Source: Pseudomonas sp. PDM05
Lineage (GTDB): Bacteria > Pseudomonadota > Gammaproteobacteria > Pseudomonadales > Pseudomonadaceae
NCBI RefSeq assembly: GCF_014851685.1
Contig: NZ_JACVAC010000002.1
Coordinates: 248,001 to 312,000 of the forward strand
DNA: 64,000 nt
Direction: 5' to 3'
The position numbers were made by a program, and so were the translations under genes. Below, piece after piece: positions 1-9,566 of this stretch. How positions within the stretch are numbered: position 1 is the stretch's first letter; every line of letters starts with the position of its first letter. The notes under the pieces were generated by a model. The model ran no database searches. It was not told the origin of the DNA and worked only from the letters and a program-made list of their open reading frames with translations.

Positions 1-503
<503 letters not shown>

Positions 504-605
504 AACCCGGCGTTTATGTAGCCGTATGACAGACGCACTACGCCGCGCCCGTTTCTTGCATTACACTGGCCGGCGTACATTCCTTAACCAATTAATGAGA
601 TCACC

Positions 606-2057
606 GTGCTCGAAGCACTCAAGAAGATGTTCGGCAAAAGCGAGGCCGAGCCGCTCGCGCCTGTTCCCAGTGCTCCTGTCCCGACTGCCGGCAGCCGCAA
701 TGACGGTAAACAGCCAGAGCGGCCTGCGCCTGTCGCCCAGCCGACGACGCCTACGGTGACCACGCCTGAACCGGCTAAAGAAGCGGCACCGGCCCCCAAG
801 CCTCGCCGCGAACGCGCGCCCAAGCCGCCGGTCATTCCCTGGAAACTCGAAGACTTCGTCGTCGAACCCCAGGAAGGCAAGACCCGCTTCCACGACTTCA
901 AACTCGCCCCGGAACTGATGCACGCCATCCAGGACCTGGGTTTCCCGTACTGCACGCCGATCCAGGCACAGGTGCTGGGCTTCACCCTGGCGGGCAAAGA
1001 CGCCATCGGCCGCGCCCAGACCGGCACCGGCAAGACCGCCGCGTTCCTGATCTCGATCATCACCCAGCTGCTGCAGACGCCGCCGCCGAAAGAGCGCTAC
1101 ATGGGTGAACCGCGCGCGCTGATCATCGCCCCGACCCGCGAGCTGGTGGTGCAGATCGCCAAGGACGCCGCCGACCTGACCAAGTACACCGGTCTCAACG
1201 TCATGACGTTCGTCGGTGGCATGGACTTCGACAAGCAGCTCAAGCACCTCGAAGCCCGTCACTGCGACATCCTGGTTGCCACCCCCGGCCGCCTGCTGGA
1301 CTTCAACCAGCGCGGCGACGTGCACCTGGACATGGTCGAAGTGATGGTGCTGGACGAAGCCGACCGCATGCTCGACATGGGCTTTATCCCGCAAGTACGC
1401 CAGATCATTCGCCAGACCCCGCCGAAATCCGAGCGCCAGACCCTGCTGTTCTCCGCGACCTTTACCGAAGACGTGATGAACCTCGCCAAGCAGTGGACCA
1501 CCGAGCCGTCCATCGTCGAGATCGAAGCGGAAAACGTCGCCAGCGAAAACGTCGAGCAACACATCTACGCCGTGGCCGGTGCCGACAAGTACAAGCTGCT
1601 CTACAACCTGGTCAACGACAACGGGTGGGAGCGCGTAATGGTGTTCGCCAACCGCAAGGACGAAGTGCGCCGCATCGAAGAGCGCCTGGTGCGGGATGGT
1701 GTCAACGCCGCGCAACTGTCCGGTGACGTGCCGCAGCACAAGCGCATCAAGACCCTGGAAGGTTTCCGCGAAGGCAAGATCCGCGTGCTGGTGGCCACCG
1801 ACGTGGCCGGCCGTGGGATTCACATTGATGGCATCAGCCACGTGATCAACTTCACCCTGCCGGAAGTGCCGGATGACTATGTGCACCGTATTGGTCGTAC
1901 TGGCCGTGCGGGGGCTGCGGGTGTGTCGATCAGCTTTGCCGGGGAAGATGATTCGTACCAGTTGCCGTCGATCGAGACGTTGCTGGGGCGCAAGATCAGT
2001 TGTGAGACGCCGCCGACGCACTTGCTGCGCCCGGTAGAACGCAAACGCCCTGCTTAA
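606..2057 (+). CDS. rhlB: ATP-dependent RNA helicase RhlB (DEAD-box)
   Basis: A DEAD-box helicase of 483 residues. About 80 N-terminal residues are low-complexity and rich in Pro, Ala, Glu and Lys. The helicase core then shows all motifs in order: Q motif (CTPIQ), [33 protein letters not shown] and [10 protein letters not shown]. The best family match is RhlB, the helicase of the RNA degradosome, which unwinds structured RNA for RNase E and PNPase; the N-terminal extension is typical of pseudomonads. The start is GTG, preceded by a short purine-rich stretch. A 3' REPIN separates it from convergent moaE. Confidence 0.88.
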   Translation: MLEALKKMFGKSEAEPLAPVPSAPVPTAGSRNDGKQPERPAPVAQPTTPTVTTPEPAKEAAPAPKPRRERAPKPPVIPWKLEDFVVEPQEGKTRFHDFKLAPELMHAIQDLGFPYCTPIQAQVLGFTLAGKDAIGRAQTGTGKTAAFLISIITQLLQTPPPKERYMGEPRALIIAPTRELVVQIAKDAADLTKYTGLNVMTFVGGMDFDKQLKHLEARHCDILVATPGRLLDFNQRGDVHLDMVEVMVLDEADRMLDMGFIPQVRQIIRQTPPKSERQTLLFSATFTEDVMNLAKQWTTEPSIVEIEAENVASENVEQHIYAVAGADKYKLLYNLVNDNGWERVMVFANRKDEVRRIEERLVRDGVNAAQLSGDVPQHKRIKTLEGFREGKIRVLVATDVAGRGIHIDGISHVINFTLPEVPDDYVHRIGRTGRAGAAGVSISFAGEDDSYQLPSIETLLGRKISCETPPTHLLRPVERKRPA

Positions 2058-2078
2058 AGCTGAAATGCGGTAAAAAAA

Positions 2079-2167
2079 TGTGGGAGCGGGCTTGCTCGCG
2101 AATGCGGTGTATCAGTCATGCATGTATCGACTGACACTCCGCATTCGCGAGCAAGCCCGCTCCCACA
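2079..2167. repeat. REPIN (inverted pair of REP sequences)
   Basis: Two REP cores (GTGGGAGCGGGCTTGCTCGC) face each other around a variable middle, giving a long imperfect hairpin. It lies between the convergent 3' ends of rhlB and moaE, where it may stabilise both transcripts. The same element recurs near 3.4, 7.3, 12.3 and 19.4 kb. Confidence 0.93.
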
Positions 2168-2188
2168 TTGGGTTTTGTGTTCGACCCG

Positions 2189-2638
2189 CTATTTCCAGCG
2201 GTCCGCGGCGGCGTGATCGCTACTGCGCCCTTCCACCCAACGCGGCCCCTCACTGGTATTTTCCTTCTTCCAGAACGGCGCCCGCGTCTTCAAGTAATCC
2301 ATCACAAACGCACACGCCTCAAACGCAGCCTGACGATGGGCACTCGCGGCCGCCACGAACACAATCGGCTCACCCGGCTCCAAGGTGCCTACGCGATGCA
2401 ACACCTCCAGCTTGAGCAGCGGCCAGCGCTGTTCGGCCTCGACGGCGATCTTGGCCAGAGCTTTCTCGGTCATGCCGGGGTAGTGCTCCAGGAACATCCC
2501 CGCCACCTCCAGACCGTCGTTGAAGTCGCGCACGTAGCCGACAAAACTCACCACCGCACCTACGCCCACGTTGGCCGCATGCATGGCGTTGACCTCGGCG
2601 CCCGGATCGAACGCCTGGACCTGCACTCGAATGGCCAT
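2189..2638 (-). CDS. moaE: molybdopterin synthase catalytic subunit MoaE
   Basis: 149 residues, the usual MoaE length. With MoaD it transfers two sulfurs to cyclic pyranopterin monophosphate to form molybdopterin. Family signatures include FVGYVRD near residue 33, the HRVG segment, the SAHR segment and a lysine-rich C-terminal third (YLKTRAPFWKKE) that holds the catalytic lysines. It is last in moaC-moaD-moaE, starting 2 bp after the moaD stop, so it is probably translationally coupled. MoaA and MoaB are not in the window. Confidence 0.95.
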   Translation of the reverse strand: MAIRVQVQAFDPGAEVNAMHAANVGVGAVVSFVGYVRDFNDGLEVAGMFLEHYPGMTEKALAKIAVEAEQRWPLLKLEVLHRVGTLEPGEPIVFVAAASAHRQAAFEACAFVMDYLKTRAPFWKKENTSEGPRWVEGRSSDHAAADRWK

Positions 2639-2640
2639 GC

Positions 2641-2883
2641 TCAGCCTCCGGTCACCGGCGGAAAGAACGCAACCTCATCGCCAGCCTTCAACGGCTCGTC
2701 GAGGCCACACAGTTCCTCGTTGCGCGCACACATCAGGCTGGTTTCGTTGAGCACGTCAAAACCTGGATCGGCGGCCAACGCCAAACGCACCGCGTCGACA
2801 GTGGCGAACTCGCCTTCCATTTCCAGCGAGTCCAAGCCAATCACTTCGCTGTAACGCGCAAAAAACAATACGTTGATGCTCAT
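2641..2883 (-). CDS. moaD: molybdopterin synthase sulfur carrier subunit MoaD
   Basis: 80 residues, ubiquitin-like, ending in the diagnostic PPVTGG. The terminal Gly-Gly is adenylated and thiocarboxylated, and MoaE uses this as sulfur donor. The ATG overlaps the moaC stop in an ATGA arrangement, and moaE follows after 2 bp. A longer reading frame upstream exists, but the family begins at [10 protein letters not shown], so this start is preferred. Confidence 0.95.
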   Translation of the reverse strand: MSINVLFFARYSEVIGLDSLEMEGEFATVDAVRLALAADPGFDVLNETSLMCARNEELCGLDEPLKAGDEVAFFPPVTGG

Positions 2884-3353
2884 GCCAGGTCCGCCTTGAA
2901 ATGCCCGCTCTTGCCGCCCAGCTTTTCCAGCAGGCGAATGCTTTCGATGGTCATGCCACGGTCCACGGCCTTGCACATGTCGTAGATGGTCAGGGCCGCG
3001 ACGCTGGCGGCGGTGAGGGCTTCCATCTCCACGCCGGTCTGGCCGGAGAGTTTGCAGCGCGCCAGGATGTGCACCGAGTCTGCGCCGTCGGCGCTTAGTT
3101 CGACCTTGACGCCCGTCAACATCAACGGGTGGCACAGCGGGATCAGATCACTGGTTTTTTTCGCCGCCTGGATCCCGGCGATGCGGGCCACGGCAAACAC
3201 GTCGCCCTTGGGATGGGCGCCGTCGACAATCATTTGCAGGGTCTCGGGCAGCATGCGCACCCGGGCTTCGGCCACCGCTTCACGGAACGTCACGGACTTG
3301 TCGGTGACGTCGACCATGTGGGCGCGACCTTGGGAATCGAGATGAGTCAGCAC
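2880..3353 (-). CDS. moaC: cyclic pyranopterin monophosphate synthase MoaC
   Basis: 157 residues from a GTG start. It converts the MoaA product to cyclic pyranopterin monophosphate, the first stable molybdenum-cofactor intermediate. Seen are the MVDVTDK N-terminal motif, the PLCHPL motif with its conserved Cys-His, and KAVDRGM near the C-terminus. The frame stays open for 14 more codons upstream, but the GTG has AGGAG seven bases before it and matches the family start ([10 protein letters not shown]). It overlaps moaD by 4 bp. Confidence 0.93.
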   Translation of the reverse strand: MLTHLDSQGRAHMVDVTDKSVTFREAVAEARVRMLPETLQMIVDGAHPKGDVFAVARIAGIQAAKKTSDLIPLCHPLMLTGVKVELSADGADSVHILARCKLSGQTGVEMEALTAASVAALTIYDMCKAVDRGMTIESIRLLEKLGGKSGHFKADLA

Positions 3354-3419
3354 AGGGATACTCCTGATCAGGAGCAGCGATTGTAAACCCAACACTGATC
3401 AATATGTGGAGAGAGCTTG

Positions 3420-3509
3420 TGTGGGAGCGGGCTTGCTCGCGAATGCGGTGTGTCAGTCAATACATCCGGCGACTGACAGTCCGTATTCGCGAGCAAGCCC
3501 GCTCCCACA
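3420..3509. repeat. REPIN
   Basis: Inverted pair of the same REP core, with a TCAGTC...GACTGACA middle segment. It occupies most of the gap between the moaC start and the 3' end of phoH, which lie in tandem on the minus strand. Confidence 0.93.
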
Positions 3510-3522
3510 TTTTTGACCGCGG

Positions 3523-4917
3523 TTATAGGTGAGATTCGGCGTATTCAGCCAGAATCGAGCGTGGAACCCCTTGCAGCGCAATATGCACGCCGTTCGGGAA
3601 GTCCTTGAAGCGTTCCGTCAGATACGTCAGCCCGGAGCTGGTCGCGGACAGGTAAGGAGTGTCGATCTGTGCCAGGTTGCCCAGGCACACCACTTTGGAA
3701 CCGGCGCCGGCACGGGTGATGATGGTTTTCATCTGGTGCGGCGTGAGGTTCTGGCATTCATCGATCAAGATCAGGCTTTGCTGGAAGCTGCGACCCCGGA
3801 TGTAGTTGAGGGATTTGAACTGCAACGGCACTTTGCTGAGGATGTAGTCGACGCTGCCATGGGTGTTTTCGTCATCCATGTGCAAGGCTTCGAGGTTGTC
3901 GGTGATCGCCCCCAGCCACGGCTCCATTTTTTCCGCTTCGGTGCCCGGCAGGAAACCGATTTCCTGATCCAGACCCTGCACGCTGCGGGTGGCGATGATG
4001 CGGCGATAGCGCTTGGTCACCATGGTCTGCTCGATGGCGGCGGCCAGGGCGAGAATGGTTTTGCCGGAACCGGCGGCGCCCGTCAGGTTGACCAGGTGGA
4101 TGTCCGGGTCGAGCAGCGCGTACAGCGCCAGGCTCTGGTAGATGTCACGCGGTTTCAGGCCCCAGGCTTCCTGGTGCAACAGGGGTTCCTGATGCAGGTC
4201 GAGAATCAGCAGCTTGTCGACCTGGATCTCTTTGATCCAGCCCACAAAGCCCTGTTCGTCGACGATGAATTCATTGATATGCACGGCCGGCAGGTTGTCG
4301 ATCAGTTGCACCTGGTGCCAGGTGCGGCCATGGTCCTGGCGGGTTTCGACCTTGCTGACGCGGTCCCAGAACGAACCGGTCATCATGTGATAACCACGGG
4401 ACAGCATCGATACGTCGTCGACCAGTTGGTCGGTGCTGTAGTCCTCGGCCGCGATCCCACACGCACGGGCCTTGAGGCGCATGTTGATGTCTTTGGTCAC
4501 CAGCACCACGCGCAGGTCCTTGTCACGCGCGTGCAGGTCGATCAATTGGTTGATGATCTTGTTGTCGTTGAGGTTTTCCGGCAGCAGGCTGTTGGGTTCG
4601 CGGCCCTTGCTCATCAGGATCGACAGCAAGCCCTTGGGCCCGCTCTTGCCGCGCTGGATCGGCACGCCGACTTCAACGTCCTCAGGAGAGGCCTCGCCCA
4701 AGGTCTTGTCGATCAGGCGAATGGCCTGGCGGCATTCGGCCGCAACGCTGTGGTGCCCGCTTTTGAGTTTGTCGAGTTCCTCAAGCACGATCATCGGGAT
4801 GGCGACGTGGTGTTCTTCAAAGTTGAGCAGTGCGTTTGGATCGTGGATCAATACGTTGGTATCAAGCACATAAAGGATTGGCTGGTCGGAAGAAGGGGTG
4901 CGTCCGTGATCATCCAT
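3523..4917 (-). CDS. PIN domain-PhoH family ATPase (PhoH2-like)
   Basis: 464 residues with two domains. Residues about 12-150 are a PIN RNase domain (YVLDTNVLIHD, then conserved acidic residues including VTKDINMR). Residues about 245-460 are a PhoH ATPase with Walker A GAAGSGKT and Walker B LILIDECQNL. Proteins with this fusion are described as RNA helicase/RNase (PhoH2) in other bacteria; here the role, probably in RNA turnover, is inferred. It is transcribed alone, with a 340-bp upstream gap holding its promoter. The name PhoH should not be read as proof of phosphate control. Confidence 0.88.
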   Translation of the reverse strand: MDDHGRTPSSDQPILYVLDTNVLIHDPNALLNFEEHHVAIPMIVLEELDKLKSGHHSVAAECRQAIRLIDKTLGEASPEDVEVGVPIQRGKSGPKGLLSILMSKGREPNSLLPENLNDNKIINQLIDLHARDKDLRVVLVTKDINMRLKARACGIAAEDYSTDQLVDDVSMLSRGYHMMTGSFWDRVSKVETRQDHGRTWHQVQLIDNLPAVHINEFIVDEQGFVGWIKEIQVDKLLILDLHQEPLLHQEAWGLKPRDIYQSLALYALLDPDIHLVNLTGAAGSGKTILALAAAIEQTMVTKRYRRIIATRSVQGLDQEIGFLPGTEAEKMEPWLGAITDNLEALHMDDENTHGSVDYILSKVPLQFKSLNYIRGRSFQQSLILIDECQNLTPHQMKTIITRAGAGSKVVCLGNLAQIDTPYLSATSSGLTYLTERFKDFPNGVHIALQGVPRSILAEYAESHL

Positions 4918-5256
4918 ACTCGGTCACCTTTTGTGGGAGCCAGTCGACGCAATACCTAAGCGGTGCTGCGCCTCGATTCGACCACCGAATGCACCTGAGG
5001 GACGTCAAGTGCATGCCCACATGAGGAGTCTTGAAAGACGCCACCTGTGCTGCAGGTTTCGGCGATCTGACTTCGTAATACCGCAAAACCTGTGACAGAA
5101 AAAAGCACTTTGACGTTTTTTTGAAGTTTATTTTTCAGGATGACGAATAGCACTAGCCGAGTGCCATGCACCCCGTTAAAGTCGGAAGTCAACCTGCAAC
5201 GATTTGCCGCACAAAATCACCCCAAAAACGCCCCGCGCCCAACAGGGCCGGGCTCT
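4918..5256. other. intergenic region, no gene recognised
   Basis: 339 bp between the phoH start and the 3' end of the deacetylase-like gene, both on the minus strand. It is AT-rich around 5090-5140. A 78-codon minus-strand frame here has no family resemblance and is not believed. The region presumably holds the phoH promoter; no confident promoter or terminator could be picked by eye. Confidence 0.6.
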
Positions 5257-6381
5257 TCAGCGAAACGCCTCGCGGCAGTCCTGCCAACCCAGGCCACTCT
5301 GTGCCGTCGCCTGCATCAGCAGGGGTAACGCAACCCGCGCCTTGTCCTGAGTGTCGTGAAACACGATCACACCTTTGCGCCACAACAGCATCAGCGTCAG
5401 CACCCGTTGCGCCGACTCTTCGGCCTTGAGCTTGCCCGGTTCGTCCTGGGAATCAATGTCCCACAACGCCACCTGCAAACCCTGGGACTGGAAAAAACCC
5501 TGACTGTCGGCGCGGCGCTGGCCGTAGGGCGGGCGGAACAGCGGCACATAGTTTTCCGGCATCAGGTTCTGCGCCAGCGACGCGCTGCGGGTGATCGAGC
5601 TTTGCCAGTCGACCCAGTGGCTGTGGGACCGATACTGCCAACCCTGGGTGCCCACGCACTGGCCCTGGTACAACGTCTGCACATCACTGGCAGAACTGCG
5701 CTCCACGCGGGTTTGCAGGCTGCTGCCAAGGACAAAGAAGGTGGCGTTGAGCTTCTGCTTGCGCAGGTAGTCGGTAAGCCAGTCGGTATTACCGCTGACG
5801 GGCGCGGGGCCGCCGTCGAAGGTCAGCAGGAACAGGCGGTCGTTGAATTCATCGCCATTACGCTCGTGATCGCCAAACCGCGCAACTTCACTGCTGATCT
5901 GCGGGAACAGCGCAGCCTTGCGCAGCAGCTCGTCCAGGTAGCGTTCGTGGAAAACGTGGCTGGGGTTCGCCCAGCCTATATAGAAGGAGTTTTCACTGAC
6001 CTCGAGCTTGCCCGCCTGCTCGCGCAGATCGTCCATGTTCTCTACCAAGTAACAAAACGAGGCGTCCTCTTCGCAGCTTTTCTGGGCGACCAGGTAGTTC
6101 TCCAACAGGCGCTGCCAGAGCTGGCGACGCAAGTCGTCGATGGCGGCCAGGTTGATGATCTTCAAGCCCAGGCGCTGCTTGAGCGCCGCTTCGTCCAGGG
6201 CTTCGCTGGCCAGCAGGCCATGGGCAAACATGAGGATTTCCGCACGCGAGGCCACATCGAACAGCGCCGGGCTGCTGAGCTTTTCGGGCCAGGTGCCACG
6301 GTCCAGGCTGGCCACATCCACCGGCGCGGCCTGGGCGTTCAGGCAGAGCAGGCAGGCCGACAATAAAAGCGCTATTCGCAC
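5257..6381 (-). CDS. exported polysaccharide deacetylase-like (NodB fold) protein with degenerate metal site
   Basis: 374 residues. A signal peptide is clear (about residues 1-18, ending AQA). Residues 20-180 match no family I recognise. The NodB-like domain runs from about 183 to 370. Active NodB enzymes carry TFDDGP, H-S/T-x-x-H, R-x-P-Y/F-G and a late H-D. Here the first motif is TFDGGP (residues 187-192), so the metal aspartate is Gly. The second is HSHWV (253-257), with Val replacing the second His. RPPYG (284-288) and FHD (341-343) remain. It may be a non-catalytic carbohydrate binder or an atypical hydrolase. It is divergent from yaaA. Confidence 0.8.
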   Translation of the reverse strand: MRIALLLSACLLCLNAQAAPVDVASLDRGTWPEKLSSPALFDVASRAEILMFAHGLLASEALDEAALKQRLGLKIINLAAIDDLRRQLWQRLLENYLVAQKSCEEDASFCYLVENMDDLREQAGKLEVSENSFYIGWANPSHVFHERYLDELLRKAALFPQISSEVARFGDHERNGDEFNDRLFLLTFDGGPAPVSGNTDWLTDYLRKQKLNATFFVLGSSLQTRVERSSASDVQTLYQGQCVGTQGWQYRSHSHWVDWQSSITRSASLAQNLMPENYVPLFRPPYGQRRADSQGFFQSQGLQVALWDIDSQDEPGKLKAEESAQRVLTLMLLWRKGVIVFHDTQDKARVALPLLMQATAQSGLGWQDCREAFR

Positions 6382-6500
6382 GCAGGGTCTTCCTTTGCAG
6401 AGTTACCGCCCATCATAGCGGATCATGCCTATCGCCATCATAGGTGGAGTCAAAACGCCCCAGCCCCTAGAATCGCGGCACGATTTAAGGAGACGACTTC

Positions 6501-7280
6501 ATGCTGACGGTGATTTCACCCGCCAAGACCCTCGATTTCGAGACCGCGCCCGCCACCCAGCGCTTTACCCAGCCGCAGTACCTGGATCACTCCCAGGAGC
6601 TGATCGAGCAACTGCGCGAAATGAGCCCGGCACAGATCAGCGAACTGATGCACGTGTCCGACAAGATCGGCGGCCTCAACGCGGCGCGCTTCGGCAGCTG
6701 GAATCCCGCCTTCACCCCCGCCAACGCCAAGCAGGCGCTATTGGCCTTCAAGGGTGATGTGTACACCGGCCTCAACGCCGAGACCTTCAGCGATGCCGAC
6801 TTCAGCTACGCCCAGGACCACTTGCGCATGCTCTCGGGCCTCTACGGCCTGCTGCGCCCCCTGGACCTGATGATGCCGTACCGCCTGGAGATGGGCACCA
6901 AACTGGCCAACGCCCGTGGCAAGGATCTCTACGCCTTCTGGGGCACGCGCATCAGCGAATGGCTGAACGAAGCCCTGACCGAGCAAGGTGACGACGTGCT
7001 GCTGAACCTGGCGTCCAACGAGTACTTCTCGGCGGTCAAGCGCACGGCCCTGAATGCGCGGATCATCAACACCGAGTTCAAGGACTTCAAGAACGGCCAG
7101 TACAAGATCATCAGCTTCTACGCCAAGAAGGCCCGGGGCATGATGAGCCGCTTTGTGATTGAAGAGCGCATCAACGACCCGGCCAGGCTCAAGGAGTTTG
7201 ATGTGCAGGGTTATCGCTTCAATGCCGAGCAGTCCAAGCCGGACAAGCTGGTGTTCCTGCGCGATCACGCACCGGAATAA
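6501..7280 (+). CDS. yaaA: peroxide stress protein YaaA (UPF0246)
   Basis: 259 residues, full length for the family, starting [13 protein letters not shown] with an AAGGAGA ribosome-binding site 7 bases before the ATG. Family members contain a helix-hairpin-helix-like DNA-binding fold and in E. coli lower free iron and DNA damage under peroxide stress. Conserved blocks seen are [20 protein letters not shown] and NLASNEYF. It is a single-gene unit followed by a REPIN. Confidence 0.94.
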   Translation: MLTVISPAKTLDFETAPATQRFTQPQYLDHSQELIEQLREMSPAQISELMHVSDKIGGLNAARFGSWNPAFTPANAKQALLAFKGDVYTGLNAETFSDADFSYAQDHLRMLSGLYGLLRPLDLMMPYRLEMGTKLANARGKDLYAFWGTRISEWLNEALTEQGDDVLLNLASNEYFSAVKRTALNARIINTEFKDFKNGQYKIISFYAKKARGMMSRFVIEERINDPARLKEFDVQGYRFNAEQSKPDKLVFLRDHAPE

Positions 7281-7316
7281 AGCCAAACCCGTGTGCTTCA
7301 GACAATGAGATCCAAA

Positions 7317-7405
7317 TGTGGGAGCGGGCTTGCTCGCGAATACGGCGTGTCAGTCGATAAATTCTTATCTGACCCACCGCATTCGCGAGCAAGCCCGCTC
7401 CCACA
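7317..7405. repeat. REPIN
   Basis: Inverted pair of the REP core 36 bp after the yaaA stop. It marks the boundary between yaaA and the long AT-rich region upstream of the alginate operon. Confidence 0.93.
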
Positions 7406-7668
7406 GTTTTGATCGCATTTCAAATCTAGAATCGCCATTTTTTTGGCGTCAAAAAACATTTTGACGTACTCCTAACAATTCTTTCACTCGACATTCGTCA
7501 TTTTTTTTCGTAGTGGCACCACTTTTTTCAAACACTAGTGGCACAAAACTATCCCCGCGTACCAACTCCCTATAACTATTGGCCCAAATAGCAAGTGCTA
7601 TCAATATAGTACTAGTGCCATCTCTTCTCATATTTCAAGAAATTTCAGGAAACAGGATGAGCGGGCTG
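7406..7668 (+). promoter_or_regulatory. AT-rich upstream regulatory region of algD
   Basis: No gene is present. Much richer in A/T than the flanks, with several T-runs. It holds a perfect 8-bp inverted repeat (CGTCAAAA, 4-nt spacer, TTTTGACG) at 7447-7466. The 9-mer TAGTGGCAC occurs at 7511-7519 and 7536-7544, with a related TAGTGCCA at 7613-7620. CATTCGTC (7492-7499) resembles the P. aeruginosa AlgR core CGTTCGTC. In P. aeruginosa the far-upstream algD region binds AlgR, AlgB, AmrZ and bending proteins; assigning any of those here is inference. Confidence 0.55.
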
Positions 7669-7695
7669 GAACTTCATCAAAACCCACGGCTCATA
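7669..7695 (+). promoter_or_regulatory. AlgU (sigma-22/RpoE-type) promoter of the alginate operon
   Basis: GAACTT (7669-7674), 16 bases, then TCATA (7691-7695). This matches the GAACTT-N16/17-TCNNA pattern of AlgU promoters and the position of the P. aeruginosa algD promoter. Transcription would start near 7702, giving an untranslated leader of about 460 nt. Confidence 0.7.
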
Positions 7696-7702
7696 CCACC
7701 GG

Positions 7703-8166
7703 TAACGAAATTCTCTGTTTCTGTAAGAGATGACTTACATGGCGATCCAAGGAAGTAGCGAAGTTGCCCCATCAACTTTGACTCACGGGTCACATCATCA
7801 ACTGATATGAGTTGAGGGCAGCGATAAGGATTAATTGCTAACCCCTATAGGCCAAGGCAGCGCTTACCCAAATGTGTCAGTGATGACACCCAAGGCTTTG
7901 ATAGTTAAAGGCTTATGGCCTGTATCAAGGTCCTGCGGCACTGGCGTCGGACCCTTCCCCCAAGGAAGGCCGGCTGCATTTGAGGGCAAGCCCCAATAAC
8001 AAGGCCAAGTTGCGCACAACTTGAGTGCAATAGTTAGTCACTCACTAATTAACATGCCCGTACGCGGTAAGTCGGCGTCTATTCGCCCAACTTCCGTGGC
8101 ATCAGTGACGCTTGCAAACATGAACTCCGGCCAATTATTGGCATGATTATTAAAGAGGTAAATGCG
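7703..8166 (+). promoter_or_regulatory. long structured 5' leader of algD
   Basis: About 460 nt without a plausible gene between the inferred start site and algD. Perfect short hairpins can be read at 7874-7889 (GTGTCA, GTGA loop, TGACAC), 7953-7969 (CCTTCC/GGAAGG), 8007-8022 (AAGTTG, CGCA loop, CAACTT) and 8032-8050 (TTAGT/ACTAA, extendable with a G-U pair). The algD ribosome-binding site AAAGAGG follows at about 8153. Long leaders are known for algD in other pseudomonads; a post-transcriptional role here is inference. Confidence 0.5.
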
Positions 8167-9483
8167 ATGCGCATCAGCATATTTGGTCTCGGTTACGTCG
8201 GCGCAGTCTGTGCCGGTTGCCTGTCTGCCCGTGGCCACGAAGTGGTCGGCGTAGACATCTCCAAGGACAAGATTGACCTGATCAACGCTGGCAAATCGCC
8301 CATCGTTGAACCGGGCCTGGGCGAACTGTTGAGCCAGGGTATTCAAACCGGCCGACTGCGCGGCACCACCAACTTCGCCGACGCCATCCGCGATACCGAC
8401 CTGTCGATGATCTGCGTCGGTACGCCAAGCAAGAAAAACGGCGACCTGGAACTGGACTACATCGAAGCCGTGTGCCGCGAAATCGGTTTTGTCCTGCGCG
8501 ACAAGACCACCCGCCACACCGTCGTGGTGCGCAGCACCGTGTTGCCAGGCACCGTGGCGAACGTAGTGATCCCGATCCTCGAAGACTGCTCCGGCAAAAA
8601 AGCCGGCGTCGACTTCGGCGTCGCGGTCAACCCGGAGTTCCTGCGTGAATCCACCGCCATCGCCGACTACGACCTGCCACCGATGACTGTCATCGGCGAG
8701 TTCGACAAAGCCTCCGGCGATGTCCTGCAGTCGCTGTACGAAGAACTCGACGCGCCGATCATCCGCAAGGACATCGCCGTTGCCGAGATGATCAAGTACA
8801 CCTGCAACGTGTGGCACGCCACCAAAGTCACCTTCGCCAACGAGATCGGCAACATCGCCAAGGCCGTCGGCGTCGATGGCCGCGAAGTGATGGAAGTGGT
8901 CTGCCAGGACAAGACTCTCAACCTGTCCCAGTACTACATGCGCCCAGGCTTCGCCTTCGGCGGTTCGTGCCTGCCAAAAGACGTACGTGCCCTCACCTAC
9001 CGCGCCAGCTCCCTGGACGTGGAAGCGCCGCTGCTCAACTCGCTGATGCGCAGCAACGAATCCCAGGTACAGAACGCCTTCGACATCGTTGCCGGCCACG
9101 ACAAGCGCAAAGTCGCGCTGCTGGGCCTGAGCTTCAAGGCCGGTACCGACGACCTGCGTGAAAGCCCCCTGGTAGAACTGGCGGAAATGCTGATCGGCAA
9201 GGGTTACGACCTGAGCATCTACGACAGCAACGTCGAGTACGCCCGTGTGCACGGTGCGAACAAGGACTACATCGAAGGCAAGATCCCCCACGTGTCGTCC
9301 CTGCTCAACTCGGACTTCGATGACGTGATCAACAACTCCGACGTGATCATCCTCGGCAACCGTGACGAAAAATTCCGCGCCCTGGCGCAGAACGCACCGC
9401 ACGGCAAGCAAGTGATTGACCTGGTGGGCTTCATGAAAAATGCGACCTGCACCACAGGCCGCACCGAAGGCATCTGCTGGTAA
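8167..9483 (+). CDS. algD: GDP-mannose 6-dehydrogenase AlgD
   Basis: 438 residues. It oxidises GDP-mannose to GDP-mannuronate with two NAD+, the committed step of alginate synthesis, in the cytoplasm. The Rossmann motif GLGYVGAVCAG is at residues 6-16, and the catalytic cysteine is C268 in GGSCLPKD. The C-terminal UDP/GDP-binding domain ends in VDLVGFM...EGICW. The frame opens 8 codons earlier, but MRISIFG is the conserved start and has AAAGAGG upstream. It is first in the operon, behind the AlgU-type promoter. Confidence 0.98.
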   Translation: MRISIFGLGYVGAVCAGCLSARGHEVVGVDISKDKIDLINAGKSPIVEPGLGELLSQGIQTGRLRGTTNFADAIRDTDLSMICVGTPSKKNGDLELDYIEAVCREIGFVLRDKTTRHTVVVRSTVLPGTVANVVIPILEDCSGKKAGVDFGVAVNPEFLRESTAIADYDLPPMTVIGEFDKASGDVLQSLYEELDAPIIRKDIAVAEMIKYTCNVWHATKVTFANEIGNIAKAVGVDGREVMEVVCQDKTLNLSQYYMRPGFAFGGSCLPKDVRALTYRASSLDVEAPLLNSLMRSNESQVQNAFDIVAGHDKRKVALLGLSFKAGTDDLRESPLVELAEMLIGKGYDLSIYDSNVEYARVHGANKDYIEGKIPHVSSLLNSDFDDVINNSDVIILGNRDEKFRALAQNAPHGKQVIDLVGFMKNATCTTGRTEGICW

Positions 9484-9566
9484 CAGCAACGGCAAGTTTC
9501 AGGCGGCGCGCGTTTCCATCCCCAGCGCTCGCCGCCTGAAACCTCCTTCACCTTCGGAAGATGCTT

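Noticed and set aside
3523..4917. Toxin-antitoxin toxin (PIN domain)
   Set aside because: The PIN domain is fused to a PhoH ATPase and no antitoxin gene is adjacent; the PhoH2-type housekeeping protein is the simpler reading.
4956..5192. 78-codon minus-strand gene upstream of phoH
   Set aside because: No ribosome-binding site and no recognisable composition; it lies in the AT-rich promoter region.
7449..7631. 60-codon minus-strand frame upstream of algD
   Set aside because: It lies in AT-rich regulatory DNA, with no start signal and no homology-like pattern.
8038..9495. 485-codon minus-strand frame opposite algD
   Set aside because: Mirror of the algD codons; the real gene has all motifs and the correct start.
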